Below the pieces are notes generated by a model, which saw nothing but the letters and a program-made list of their open reading frames with translations, did no database searches and was not told the DNA's origin. The position numbers and the translations under genes were made by a program. From the NCBI RefSeq assembly GCF_000244955.1, contig NZ_CM001439.1, positions 4,262,643 to 4,326,642 of the forward strand: a DNA stretch of 64,000 nt, given 5' to 3'. Position 1 is the stretch's first letter, and the number at the start of each line of letters is the position of its first letter. Source of the DNA: Saccharomonospora marina XMU15 (GTDB lineage: Bacteria; Actinomycetota; Actinomycetes; Mycobacteriales; Pseudonocardiaceae). Of the stretch, positions 10,603 to 19,157 are shown piece after piece.

Positions 10603-11523
10603 TCACCAGGACAGTTGCGCGCAGCGGCGGGCCGATTCCCTGGGCTCGACCTGCAACGTGGCGTGCTCGATCGAGTAGCCCGTCAAGAGCAGCTTCTGCG
10701 CGGCGGCCAGCACGGCGGACGTGTCGGTCTCCGCGTGCACGGTCAGGTGCGCCGAGGCCACCTCCATGCCCGAGGTCAGTGTCCAGACGTGCAGATCGTG
10801 GACGTCCTCGACACCTGGCAGGCGTGCGAGTTCGGCGTTCAGCGCGCCGACGTCCACCCCGTGCGGCGCGTGCTGGAAGAGAATGCGCAACGCCCTGCGG
10901 GCCAGTATCACGGTGCGCGGGAGCACGAACAACCCGATGGCGACACCGGCGATGGGGTCCGCGTAGCGCCAGCCGGTGAGCAGCGTGACAGCGCCGCTGA
11001 TCAACACCCCAAGCGAGCCGATCAGGTCGGCGATGACCTCGAGGTAGGCGCCCCTGACGTTGAGGCTCTCTCTCGCGCCGTGACGCAGCAACAGGAAGGC
11101 GACCACGTTGGCGCACATGCCCGCGACGGCGACCAGTAGCACCGGAAGTCCCGGGACGGCAGGCGGGTCGCCGATCCTGGTGACGGCCTCGAAGGTGACG
11201 TATCCGGCGACGCCGAACAGCAACACCGCGTTGCCGAGCGCGGCGAGCACCTCGGCGCGGTACATGCCGAACGTGCGGTTGAGCGTGGGGCCACTGCGGC
11301 GGGCGAGCAGGACCGCGGTCAGCGCCATGCCGACGCCGAGCACGTCGGTGAGCATGTGTGCGGCGTCGGAGATCAGCGCCAGCGAGGAGGTCGCCAGACC
11401 GACGACCAGCTCGAGTGTCAGAAACGCGGCTCCGATGACCAATGCGGCGGCCAGTTGGCGGACGTAGCGCCCTGATGCGCTGCCCGCCGCAGGCAGGTGC
11501 CCGTGCCCGTGGCCGTGGCCCAT
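10603..11523 (-). CDS. Cation diffusion facilitator, Zn/Co efflux type
   Basis: A six-helix CDF-family exporter of divalent metals. The start ATG 11523 has GGAGG nine bases upstream and gives 306 aa beginning with a His-rich GHGHGHGH tail. The transport-site motif SDAAHMLTD carries D53, H56 and D60; the second site reads YLEVIADLIGS, with Glu where many zinc transporters have His, as seen in actinobacterial members. The C-terminal cytoplasmic domain has DLHVWTLTSG. It converges on the DUF305 gene, and a palindrome lies about 50 bases upstream of its start. Confidence 0.9.
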   Translation of the reverse strand: MGHGHGHGHLPAAGSASGRYVRQLAAALVIGAAFLTLELVVGLATSSLALISDAAHMLTDVLGVGMALTAVLLARRSGPTLNRTFGMYRAEVLAALGNAVLLFGVAGYVTFEAVTRIGDPPAVPGLPVLLVAVAGMCANVVAFLLLRHGARESLNVRGAYLEVIADLIGSLGVLISGAVTLLTGWRYADPIAGVAIGLFVLPRTVILARRALRILFQHAPHGVDVGALNAELARLPGVEDVHDLHVWTLTSGMEVASAHLTVHAETDTSAVLAAAQKLLLTGYSIEHATLQVEPRESARRCAQLSW

Positions 11524-11574
11524 CGCCTCGCCTCCTTCGTAGGTTCGACGGCCCCACCGGGGAACATATAGTGG

Positions 11575-11584
11575 TATGCGCATA
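11575..11584. promoter_or_regulatory. Palindrome upstream of the CDF transporter
   Basis: The perfect palindrome TATGCGCATA lies 52 bases upstream of the transporter ATG, in a locally AT-richer stretch (AACATATAGTGG precedes it). Such sites are typical of ArsR/SmtB- or CsoR-type metal regulators, but no regulator gene lies beside it. Function is inferred from position only. Confidence 0.35.
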
Positions 11585-11747
11585 AGTGCAACACAGGTGA
11601 GGCTGGCCTACCGACCCTACTGCTGGCATACCCGAGCGCGGGAGGAACAGCACACACATACGCCCTTAAGGTGTGGTGACCAAACCCGGGCCCACCCATG
11701 GGAGGCCACGGGTGATGCGCTAAGCTGCACTGGTCGCGCAGCGATGG

Positions 11748-11820
11748 GCCCTCGTAGCTCAGTGGATAGAGCACTGCCCTCCGGAGGCAGGTGTCGCAGG
11801 TTCGAATCCTGCCGGGGGCA
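11748..11820 (+). tRNA. tRNA-Arg (anticodon CCG)
   Basis: A complete 73-nt cloverleaf: acceptor arms GCCCTCG and CGGGGGC (one G-T pair), D stem GCTC/GAGC, anticodon stem CTGCC/GGCAG with loop CTCCGGA (anticodon CCG, decoding CGG), and T arm GCAGG-TTCGAAT-CCTGC. The discriminator is A and CCA is not encoded. It marks the left junction of the integrated element: the serine recombinase gene on the other strand ends inside it. Confidence 0.97.
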
Positions 11821-11840
11821 CTCCAAGGATGGGAACGGGA
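11748..11840. other. Probable left attachment junction of the integrated element
   Basis: Chromosomal genes stop at the tRNA-Arg gene and element genes begin directly after it with a large serine recombinase. The crossover point is therefore probably at or near the tRNA 3' end. Serine recombinases need only short shared cores, so the exact base cannot be read from one end. No second copy of the tRNA 3' sequence was seen in the window. Confidence 0.5.
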
Positions 11841-13741
11841 GAGGTGCTAGCCATGGCACCCTCCTTGTTCTCGTTGTTGTGTTTGCGCTGGTTGAGTCGC
11901 TGCTCTCGGTCGAACGGCAGGATGACGGCCTCGTCAGCGGCCTGGCGGGTCGCTGGCAGTGTCGTTCCGGCCAGGGTGACCGTGCACTTGACCTGGTTGG
12001 TGTCCTTGTGGTAGTGGAGTTCGAGCCGGAGGGCTTCGAACAGTCGCCGAGCGGTGTCTTCGGGTAGTTCTTCGATCCGGACCTCGCCCGTGGGCAAGGT
12101 GTCGAGCAGGTCGGGATTGGGTGCCTGCTGGTTGGCCTCCTCGGCTTCGGCGAGCTGGGCTTCAAGTTGGGTCTTACGCTGGTGAAGTTCGGCGCGTTCC
12201 TCGTTGATGTCGCGCACGAAGTCCTCGGTCGGCGTGTCGATACGGGAGAAGTTGCGGACGAGGTTCTTGATCATCCGTGTGGTGTCGTCGATCTCGCGTC
12301 GCAGGGCGGCGAGGCGTTGTTCTCGTTCCCGTTGGGCGGCTGCGCCGAGGTCTCGGACCGTGCTGTCGAGCAGGTTGCGGCGGTATGTGCCGAAGATGTG
12401 GGTGGAGAGGAACTCGTTGAGTTTGTCGACGATCGCGTCTTCGCGAATCCAGAAGCTCCCGGCAGTGGGGTGGCCGTCGGGGACGTATCCCTTTTTCGGT
12501 TCGCACACGTAGTAGGCGTGGCCACGGCGGGTCTTGCCGTTCATGCGCCGGCCGCAGTCACCGTGGAACAGGTAGGTGCGCAGCAGGTACGAGCGTTTGG
12601 TCTGGGGATGCTTGACGTTGGTGTTGCTGGTGCTGCGGGAACCGAAGCGGTGTCCGCTGATGTCCTGGGCTTTGAGCCAGTCCTCCAAACTGACGAGCGG
12701 TTCGTGAACGGGTTGCGCGGACCAGATCCATTCCTCGATGGGGTTGGCGCGGTTGCCGCGGGACTTGCGGCCCTTGCGGTTCCAGACCATGTGCCCGGTG
12801 TACTTGGGGTTGGTGAGGATGTCGCGCACGTTCGAATAGGTCCAGCGGCCGACGGAGCGCTTCGGGTCGACGGGTACCGGCGGTGGATAGGTTGCAGGAT
12901 CGAGGTTGAGCCGGTCCGCGATGGCCTGGTAGCCGAGGCGTTCGGTGATGCGCCAGTGGTATGCCATGCGGACGGCGGGTGCCTGCGCGGGGTCGAGGTC
13001 GAGGAACGTCTTCTTGACACCCTTGGCGCGCTTGGCGGGGACCGGGTGCGGGACGTGGCGGGCGCGGTAGCCGTAGCACGGTTTCCCGACGTTGTATCCC
13101 GCCTCGGTGTGGATCGCGAAGCCGTCCCAGGACTTCTCCAGCATGTCGACGACGTAGAACTCGGAAATGCTCTGCTTGACCCGGCGGGTCAGCAACGAGG
13201 TGGCGACCTTCGGCTTGCGACCGTCCACTGTGGCCAGTTGAAAGGGCTCATCGGCCGCGAGCAGACGCACCCCGGCACGCTCCAGGCGGTGCTCGATGGT
13301 GGTGCCGTAGTACATGTGTCGGGCGGTCCGTTCGATGGACTCGCAGATGACGTAGTCGAATCGCCGATCGGGACGTTCGGCCTCGGCGAGCAGGTCTTGG
13401 ATGCCGCCGTCACGGGTGATCGGAATGTCGAACTGTTCATGCGCGTGCCCACCGCCGCGGGCGTCGAGGTCCATGCGCCCGGATTCGACGTCGTAGAAGT
13501 GCGCGACGATCAGTCCGTCCTCGGGCAGCGCGCGCTGCGATGAACCGAGCTGACGCGGCAAAGACAGTGTGGGGTCTTGCATGTCGCGAGTGGACACTCG
13601 GCCCAGCCACGCGAACCGCAGCAGAGTGGGCTGCGTGGCGGCGATCGGCTCGCCGCCCGCTGCCGCTGCGCTGTAGGGGCTTCGCGCGCGTCCTACGCTG
13701 CGTCGTCCAGCCCATGCGCGGACTTGTTCCGGGCCTGCCAT
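11759..13741 (-). CDS. Large serine recombinase (integrase)
   Basis: It is expected to integrate and, with a directionality factor, excise the element. From ATG 13741 (GGGAGGTG upstream) it is 660 aa. The resolvase-type catalytic domain covers about aa 40-190 with the nucleophile S50 in LGRVSTRDMQDP. A Recombinase domain follows (KPCYGYRARHV, then YSNVRDILTNPKYTGHMVWNRKG), then a zinc-ribbon-type stretch (FHGDCGRRMNGKTRRGHAYYVC) and a coiled-coil region (about aa 480-580). The last 20 residues are encoded antisense to the tRNA-Arg gene, so the present C-terminus is partly supplied by the chromosome. Confidence 0.93.
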   Translation of the reverse strand: MAGPEQVRAWAGRRSVGRARSPYSAAAAGGEPIAATQPTLLRFAWLGRVSTRDMQDPTLSLPRQLGSSQRALPEDGLIVAHFYDVESGRMDLDARGGGHAHEQFDIPITRDGGIQDLLAEAERPDRRFDYVICESIERTARHMYYGTTIEHRLERAGVRLLAADEPFQLATVDGRKPKVATSLLTRRVKQSISEFYVVDMLEKSWDGFAIHTEAGYNVGKPCYGYRARHVPHPVPAKRAKGVKKTFLDLDPAQAPAVRMAYHWRITERLGYQAIADRLNLDPATYPPPVPVDPKRSVGRWTYSNVRDILTNPKYTGHMVWNRKGRKSRGNRANPIEEWIWSAQPVHEPLVSLEDWLKAQDISGHRFGSRSTSNTNVKHPQTKRSYLLRTYLFHGDCGRRMNGKTRRGHAYYVCEPKKGYVPDGHPTAGSFWIREDAIVDKLNEFLSTHIFGTYRRNLLDSTVRDLGAAAQREREQRLAALRREIDDTTRMIKNLVRNFSRIDTPTEDFVRDINEERAELHQRKTQLEAQLAEAEEANQQAPNPDLLDTLPTGEVRIEELPEDTARRLFEALRLELHYHKDTNQVKCTVTLAGTTLPATRQAADEAVILPFDREQRLNQRKHNNENKEGAMASTSPVPILGVPPAGFEPATPASGGQCSIH

Positions 13742-13893
13742 TGTGTCACCTCCCACAACACTCGTGCTTGTTCCGCGGCCAGTCGCTGAGCCTCGATTCC
13801 CTCCACAGTGCGGATTTCGGCGACCAGTTCCGGTGGTTCGTCAGGAGCCAGACGTCCGGTGGCGTCGTCGCGGCGTTCGTATTCGCCTGCCAA
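13693..13893 (-). CDS. Small hypothetical protein coupled to the integrase
   Basis: A 66-aa frame starting at TTG 13893, three bases after the preceding stop, and overlapping the integrase start by 49 bases. It is acidic and helical (EPPELVAEIRTVEGIEAQRLAAEQARVLWEV). No family is recognised. Being wedged between two recombinase-type genes it could be a regulator or directionality factor, but that is a guess from position. Confidence 0.5.
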   Translation of the reverse strand: MAGEYERRDDATGRLAPDEPPELVAEIRTVEGIEAQRLAAEQARVLWEVTQWQARNKSAHGLDDAA

Positions 13894-13896
13894 CGC

Positions 13897-14430
13897 TCAC
13901 ACCCCTTGTCCGCTCATGTAGAGGTTTCCGATCGTGAAATAGCTGGCGCCCAGGACGCGGCGGCGGAGGAGCGCGGTGAGTGCACGCGCCTGCGGCAGCA
14001 TCTCCAAGACCGGGTTCCAGGGCTCGGTCGCGTAGGCGATCGGGACGCAGTGCTGCGCGGCGAGGCGTTCGCGATCCAGAATCTCGAACGGATCGCGCGA
14101 CAGCCGCTCCGCCTTCTCGGAGACGATCAGGTCGTAGCCCGGTTCCGGTGTGGACAGGGACGCGGCCAGCTCGCGCCACCCGCCTTCGCGTCGGGGTAGT
14201 CCCGCATCGTGCAGCGTCGCCGGGTCCACGTCGGCGGGCAGGTCGTAGAAGCAGTGTGTGATCACCACGCGGGAACGGAACACCCGCTCGCACAGCTGGT
14301 ACTGCTGGCGTAGGAGGCGCAGGGCGATCGTGTCGGTCCTGTTCTTGCGTCCGTAGAACACCGTCCTGATCGGCTCGGACGCGGCGGCGGTGATCCCGTC
14401 GGTGGCCGTGGTCGCTGCTGGGGCGGACAT
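13897..14430 (-). CDS. Serine-recombinase-like protein without the catalytic serine
   Basis: The 177-aa product (ATG 14430, AGGAGG upstream) aligns by eye with the N-terminal catalytic domain of the neighbouring integrase: RTVFYGRKNRTDTIALRLLRQQ corresponds to its LGRVST region, and YDLIVSEKAERLSRDPF to YVICESIERTARH. Asn30 stands where the nucleophilic serine should be, and there is no Recombinase or zinc-ribbon domain. It is therefore unlikely to cut DNA and may act as a regulator or partner of the active integrase. The gene is the last before the integrase in this direction. Confidence 0.75.
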   Translation of the reverse strand: MSAPAATTATDGITAAASEPIRTVFYGRKNRTDTIALRLLRQQYQLCERVFRSRVVITHCFYDLPADVDPATLHDAGLPRREGGWRELAASLSTPEPGYDLIVSEKAERLSRDPFEILDRERLAAQHCVPIAYATEPWNPVLEMLPQARALTALLRRRVLGASYFTIGNLYMSGQGV

Positions 14431-14616
14431 GGGAATCGTGCCTCCTGGTCTCCTCGTCCCGCGCCACGTGCAAGCACCTGTCGTTCAGCGCAAACCAGCT
14501 GGTCAGAGCGTCCTGCTGGGTGGTGCGGGCCTGGGATCGTAGCGTCGATCGGCGAAAAACGGAGGCCCCGAACGAGTGGGCCCCGCCTGTCGTCCACGTC
14601 ACACCGGCCCCGGGTG

Positions 14617-15993
14617 TCACGCGGCGCGTGAAACCGGTTCCGGTGCCTGGTGAGTGCCGCGGGCTCGTGCTTGCTGGCGGGGGTCGTGGACGCGCCAGGT
14701 GGCGAGGCGACAGTAGTCGCGGCTGGCATCCAGCGAGATGGCGCGCCGACCGTGCACGGCGGCGGCCAAGGCGGTGGTTCCGGTGCCACCAAAGGGATCG
14801 AGCACCACACCGGGAACGCTGGCCGCGCTCGTGTCGGCGCAGTCGCAGGCGTCGGCGAACTCGGTGGCCCGCGACAACAGGAACTCGCGGGCGTAACCGC
14901 CCAGCGCGGTCCGCGCCTCGACCACAAGCTCCCTACCAGGATGCTCGGGCACGGCCGTACGGCCCTGGGTGTCGAGGGCACGGGGCGTGTCACTCAGTCC
15001 CGCGGCTCGCAGCGCGGACAGGTGTGCCTCGGTCAGGCCGTGCTCGCGCACCAGTTCCAGCGCCCGCCGCGTCTGCGGCCTGGAGGTGTCCAGGCCGAAG
15101 GCGACCGGAACCCGGCGGCGGCCATGCCCGCACGCAGTACAGACGCGTCGTGGCGACCACCCGAGGACGAGTCGCCGAGGCCACTCCACCGGAAACGACG
15201 CATGGTGCGCGATGCCCAAGTGCGGAGGCACCCGCAGGGGTTGCGGTGCGATCTCCCATACCGATCCGGGCAGGCGGCCGTGCGGGTGCAACATCTGCCG
15301 TCGTTTCAGAGTTTGTTGTTCCGCACCCGGGTAGTACCGGCCGTCGCGTGCCGCGCGGCCAGGATCGGATCGGTGCGGTGCCACACGAGCGAGACTCGAC
15401 GCGGAGTGCGGGAGCCTGATGGTGTCGAGGGCGCTGTAGTAGCGCGGGTTGAGCGTGAAGTGGAACCAGGTTTCGTGGCTGCGGCGGACCCGGTCGCGTA
15501 CGGACTCGGGCAGTCCGTGGGGTTTGGACCAGATGATCTCGGCGCGCAGAATCAGCCCGAGATCGTCGATGCAGCGCAGGGCGTAGCGCCAGGGCAGGCC
15601 GATCAGCGACTTCGCCGGCACGGCGTAACTATGCGGGTTGCCGCCGTCCGGGACGCGCGTGGCGCTGCGGGTTCCGCTCGACGCGCGGCCTGTGCCGCTG
15701 CCTTTGGTGTGGCCGGAGTATTTGTCGCCGAGGTTGATGAAGATTGACCCGGACGGTTTGAGGGCGCGGATCATCTCGCGGGTGCAGGCGATCAGGTTCT
15801 CGAGATAGGCACTCGGGGTGTCTTCGGCACCGAGCTGTCCGCGGTAGGCGGTGTCGCTATCGCGGTAGGTCCGCAGCCCGAAGTAGGGCGGGCTGGTGAT
15901 CACCAGATCGACACTGGCGTCCGGGACCGGAAGGTCGTGGGCGTCGCCGTGGATGATCTCCGGTTCGACAAAGGTGGTGGCGTCGTCGATCAT
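14617..15993 (-). CDS. DNA methyltransferase (beta class, N4-C/N6-A) 1
   Basis: A SAM-dependent site-specific DNA methyltransferase. From ATG 15993 (AGGAGGG upstream; ATGA overlap with the preceding gene) it is 458 aa. Motif IV TSPPYFGLRTY lies at aa 33-43 and the SAM-binding DPFGGTGTTALAA comes near aa 397-410, the order of the permuted beta class. A CTACGHGRR segment in the middle resembles half of a zinc ribbon. No restriction endonuclease is adjacent. It is the last gene of a coupled methyltransferase operon. Confidence 0.9.
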   Translation of the reverse strand: MIDDATTFVEPEIIHGDAHDLPVPDASVDLVITSPPYFGLRTYRDSDTAYRGQLGAEDTPSAYLENLIACTREMIRALKPSGSIFINLGDKYSGHTKGSGTGRASSGTRSATRVPDGGNPHSYAVPAKSLIGLPWRYALRCIDDLGLILRAEIIWSKPHGLPESVRDRVRRSHETWFHFTLNPRYYSALDTIRLPHSASSLARVAPHRSDPGRAARDGRYYPGAEQQTLKRRQMLHPHGRLPGSVWEIAPQPLRVPPHLGIAHHASFPVEWPRRLVLGWSPRRVCTACGHGRRRVPVAFGLDTSRPQTRRALELVREHGLTEAHLSALRAAGLSDTPRALDTQGRTAVPEHPGRELVVEARTALGGYAREFLLSRATEFADACDCADTSAASVPGVVLDPFGGTGTTALAAAVHGRRAISLDASRDYCRLATWRVHDPRQQARARGTHQAPEPVSRAA

Positions 15994-17033
15994 TGCGGCC
16001 CTCCTGCGTCCGGGCCGGCTGCGTTGATGCGCCGGAATGCGAGGTCGTGGTAGGCGGCGTTGGTGTCGATGCCGGTGAAACGCCGGCCGAGCGCGCGAGC
16101 GGCGACGCCGGTGGTTCCGCCGCCGCTGAACGGGTCGAGGACGTGCCCGCCGGGCGGGCATCCGGCCGCGATGCACCGGCGCGGGATCTCCACCGGCGAC
16201 GGCGCGGGATGCCCGGCACCAGTGCGGTCGGGCGGGATGGTCCACACGTTGCCGGGATTGCGACCCCGCTGCCCGTCTGCGGGTGTGCGGGGCCAGGTTC
16301 CGCGGGCAGTATTCGGCTTGGTGCCGCCGTGGTGGGCGCGGCGGGACAGGGCACGGTCGCCGCTGTAGGGCTGCCGGATCGCATCGAGGTCGAAGTAGTA
16401 GTCCGGCTGCGTGACGAACAGGAAGAGCATCTCGTGCCGAGTCGCGAGCCGATCGGAGATCGGAGTGGGCGTGGCATGGGGCTTGTGCCACACGATCGCC
16501 GACCGCAAGATCCACCCGTCATCCTGCAAAGCGAAGGCCAGCCGCCATGGCATGCCGAGCAGATTCTTGTGCGGCACGTCCGCTCGTGGCCGGTAGTGCG
16601 GCTGGCCGGCCTGACCGGGAGCGCCGCACCAGTAGCCGTCGGAGTTGGTGGAGTAGCTGTCACCCAGGTTGAGCCACACCGTGGCCCGCGGGGTGAGCAC
16701 GCGCCGGGCCGCAGCGAACATCGCGCGCAGAGTCTCGATGTAGTCGTCCGCGGTCGGTTCCAGCCCGATCTGCGGATGCTCGCGCCGGGCCCCGCAGTCT
16801 CGGCACCGCCACCGCCCGGCACCCGCGTCGCGGAGGCTGGCCGGGCGGTGTCGGCAGCCGGGACGGCCACCGGTCCAGGTGTCGGGGGCGTAGTCGCGCA
16901 GCCGCCAGTAGGGCGGGCTGGTGACCAAACAGTCCACCGAATCCTCGGCCAGGTTTCGGATTCCGGCTTCGGCGTCGGCGGTCACCAGCGTGACAGCGTC
17001 GTCCTCACGGGGACTTGCAGCGGATACGGTCAT
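15990..17033 (-). CDS. DNA methyltransferase (beta class) 2
   Basis: The 347-aa protein begins at ATG 17033, overlapping the upstream stop by four bases. Motif IV TSPPYWRLRDY is at aa 38-48, a CRDCGARRE zinc-ribbon-like insert follows, and the SAM loop LDPFSGGGTTGVAA is near the C-terminus. The middle segment VWLNLGDSYS and IVWHKPHATP are conserved with methyltransferase 3, so the two are recent paralogues. It probably methylates N4 of cytosine or N6 of adenine; the target site cannot be read from the sequence. Confidence 0.9.
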   Translation of the reverse strand: MTVSAASPREDDAVTLVTADAEAGIRNLAEDSVDCLVTSPPYWRLRDYAPDTWTGGRPGCRHRPASLRDAGAGRWRCRDCGARREHPQIGLEPTADDYIETLRAMFAAARRVLTPRATVWLNLGDSYSTNSDGYWCGAPGQAGQPHYRPRADVPHKNLLGMPWRLAFALQDDGWILRSAIVWHKPHATPTPISDRLATRHEMLFLFVTQPDYYFDLDAIRQPYSGDRALSRRAHHGGTKPNTARGTWPRTPADGQRGRNPGNVWTIPPDRTGAGHPAPSPVEIPRRCIAAGCPPGGHVLDPFSGGGTTGVAARALGRRFTGIDTNAAYHDLAFRRINAAGPDAGGPQ

Positions 17034-18280
17034 GCGGCCCTCCCAGTGTCCTGCTCGGACAAGCCGAGGCGGCGCATGCCGATGTCGTGGAACTCCGGGT
17101 TGAGGTCGATTCCGAGGTAGGAGCGGCCGAGCTGGCGTGCGGCCAGGCCGGTGGTGGCGGCGCCGCTGAACGGGTCGAGCACCACCCCGCCGTCGGGGCA
17201 TCCGGCGGCGATGCAGCGCAGCGGGATGTCGACCGGGAACGCGGCGAAGTGCGCCTCCCGCAACGGTCGGGTGGCGATCGACCAGACGTCCCCGGGATTC
17301 TTGCCCCGAGCATGCGCGGCGGTGTGCCGCGCCCCGGTCGGGCGCATCGCGTCCCCCGGTGCTTTCCCGGCGAACGGATCGGCATCCCGGTATTTGCCGT
17401 ACACGCTGTGTCCGCGGCGGCGCGCGGTCGCATCGATCCCGCCGAGGCGGCCCTTGTGCGCGCCGCCGATCACGATGCCCTCCCCGACCGCCTCGGGACG
17501 TGCGAGTGGTTCGCGGATCGGATCGAGGTCGAAGAAGTACTTCTGCTGTTTGGTCAGCAGGAACAGCATCTCGTACCGGTTGGAGACCCGGTCGCGCACG
17601 GATTCGGGCATGGCGTTGGGTTTGTGCCACACGATCGCGTTACGCAGAATCCAGCCGTCGGCCTGCAACGCGAACGCGACCCGCCACGGCATCCCGACCA
17701 GGTTCTTCCGCGGCAGGCTCCGCGTGCGTGGCACCCCGGCCTGGCGCACCGATTCCCGCAACGGCGCCGCCGCACTGCGGCCGGACAGGGTGCTCGCCCG
17801 CATCGCGTCCCCGGTGCGGCCAGGCGGTTCGGCGGAGTACGAGTCGCCCAGGTTCAGCCACACCGTGCCGGTGTCGGACAGGACACGGTACAACTGCGTG
17901 AAGACCTCTCGCAGCCGGTCGACGTAGTCCTGCGGGGTCGCCTCCAGGCCGTGCTGGTCGTCCTTGCGGTATGCGCCGCACCGGCGGCAGCGCTGCGGAA
18001 CGCCACCGCGATGCGCCGCGGACGCGGGATAGGAAAGACCGGGGTGTTTGGACTGGGGAATGTTGCCGCCGCGTCCGGTCGCGGCCAGGTGCGCGCAATC
18101 GGGATCGCCGCCGACCCAGGTTCCGGTCCCGTAGTCGCGCAGCCCCCAATAGGGCGGGCTGGTGACCACGCAGTCCACCGACTTCTCCGCCAGGCTAGCG
18201 AGGGTGGCGGTGGCGTCGCCGGTGTACAGCGTGACCGTCTCGTCGCGGTAGTAGACGGTGCCCGTCGGATGCTGGGTCAC
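17030..18280 (-). CDS. DNA methyltransferase (beta class) 3
   Basis: The 416-aa protein starts at GTG 18280 with GGGAGG upstream and a GTGA overlap with the preceding gene. TSPPYWGLRDY (aa 40-50), a CRRCGAYRK insert, LNLGDSYS, IVWHKPNAMPESV and the SAM loop LDPFSGAATTGLAA mark a beta-class DNA methyltransferase. It is longer than its paralogue by insertions in the target-recognition part, which suggests a different recognition sequence. Confidence 0.9.
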   Translation of the reverse strand: MTQHPTGTVYYRDETVTLYTGDATATLASLAEKSVDCVVTSPPYWGLRDYGTGTWVGGDPDCAHLAATGRGGNIPQSKHPGLSYPASAAHRGGVPQRCRRCGAYRKDDQHGLEATPQDYVDRLREVFTQLYRVLSDTGTVWLNLGDSYSAEPPGRTGDAMRASTLSGRSAAAPLRESVRQAGVPRTRSLPRKNLVGMPWRVAFALQADGWILRNAIVWHKPNAMPESVRDRVSNRYEMLFLLTKQQKYFFDLDPIREPLARPEAVGEGIVIGGAHKGRLGGIDATARRRGHSVYGKYRDADPFAGKAPGDAMRPTGARHTAAHARGKNPGDVWSIATRPLREAHFAAFPVDIPLRCIAAGCPDGGVVLDPFSGAATTGLAARQLGRSYLGIDLNPEFHDIGMRRLGLSEQDTGRAA

Positions 18281-19029
18281 GCCGCCTCCCGACCGTCGTC
18301 GGCGAACCCGGTGGTGTCGGTGTCCGGTTGCGCCGGAATCCAGCGGAACCGGCTGTTGTAGACCGCCCAGAACACGGCCGGTTCGACCAGCGCCTGGTGA
18401 CACCGTTGCTGCGACCACGTCCAGCATTCAGGCGGCTGCTCCACGCCACGCAGCGTGCGATCCCGGACGACATACCCGAGGTACGCGGGGTTGTTCAGGA
18501 TGGTGCGCACGACCGCCGGACTCCACTCCCGCGCCCGGCCGGTGACGGGGTCGACAGGTAAAGGGTGCTCCTGCTCATGCAGGAGCCGAACGATGCCGCG
18601 CTCGCTGAGCCTGTCGTGCAGATACCAGGCGAAGATCAGCGGCACGACCGGCGCGCGCAACTCATCGACCCTCAGCCGGTGGCGCCAGCCCGCACGACCA
18701 GCCTCAGGCTCTGCCCAGTGGTGTTCCAGGGCGTAACCGTAGGGCGCGGCGCCGAGCCACCAGCCGTCACGGGTGCGCCGCCGAAGTGTCGAACGCGACC
18801 GCCAGGCCAGCTCGCGCTGGTACCTCCGGACAGCCAGATCGCCATATAGGCGCCAGTCGTCGTCCTCGTACGGCGCGGTCAGGCAATCGGCCAGATATTC
18901 GCGCACCCGCTGCCACCGGCCCGGCGTTTCGGGTTCCTGCGCACGATACTTCAACGCGGGGTACAGCACGGGATCGTTCCGGCGTGAGACTCGGCGCGGG
19001 CGGTGACCCGGCTCCGGGGTGAGGTCCAT
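18277..19029 (-). CDS. Orphan Recombinase-domain protein (no catalytic domain)
   Basis: The 250-aa protein (ATG 19029, AAGGAGAG upstream) contains the DNA-binding Recombinase domain of large serine recombinases: GAAPYGYALE, then ISERGI-type helix (here LSERGIVRLLHEQEHPLP) and WSPAVVRTILNNPAYLGYV. There is no resolvase catalytic domain before it. The N-terminal 90 residues are basic and unassigned. It sits inside the methyltransferase operon with a four-base overlap to methyltransferase 3, so it may direct or accompany DNA modification or control the integrase. Confidence 0.75.
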   Translation of the reverse strand: MDLTPEPGHRPRRVSRRNDPVLYPALKYRAQEPETPGRWQRVREYLADCLTAPYEDDDWRLYGDLAVRRYQRELAWRSRSTLRRRTRDGWWLGAAPYGYALEHHWAEPEAGRAGWRHRLRVDELRAPVVPLIFAWYLHDRLSERGIVRLLHEQEHPLPVDPVTGRAREWSPAVVRTILNNPAYLGYVVRDRTLRGVEQPPECWTWSQQRCHQALVEPAVFWAVYNSRFRWIPAQPDTDTTGFADDGREAA

Positions 19030-19157
19030 GGGATTCTCTCCTTCGTGCGAGCGGTGTGGATGTTGGAAACAGTGGGCGCGGCCAGCTCGTGAGCCGCGCG
19101 GTGCGTCGGCCCGCGCCAGGCTGCGCAGGGACGGGTGCCGGGTGTGCGGACGTGCGC

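Noticed and set aside
11617-12165. Open frame antisense to the tRNA-Arg region
   Set aside because: Its end is a translation of the tRNA antisense strand; the tRNA and the integrase explain the sequence.
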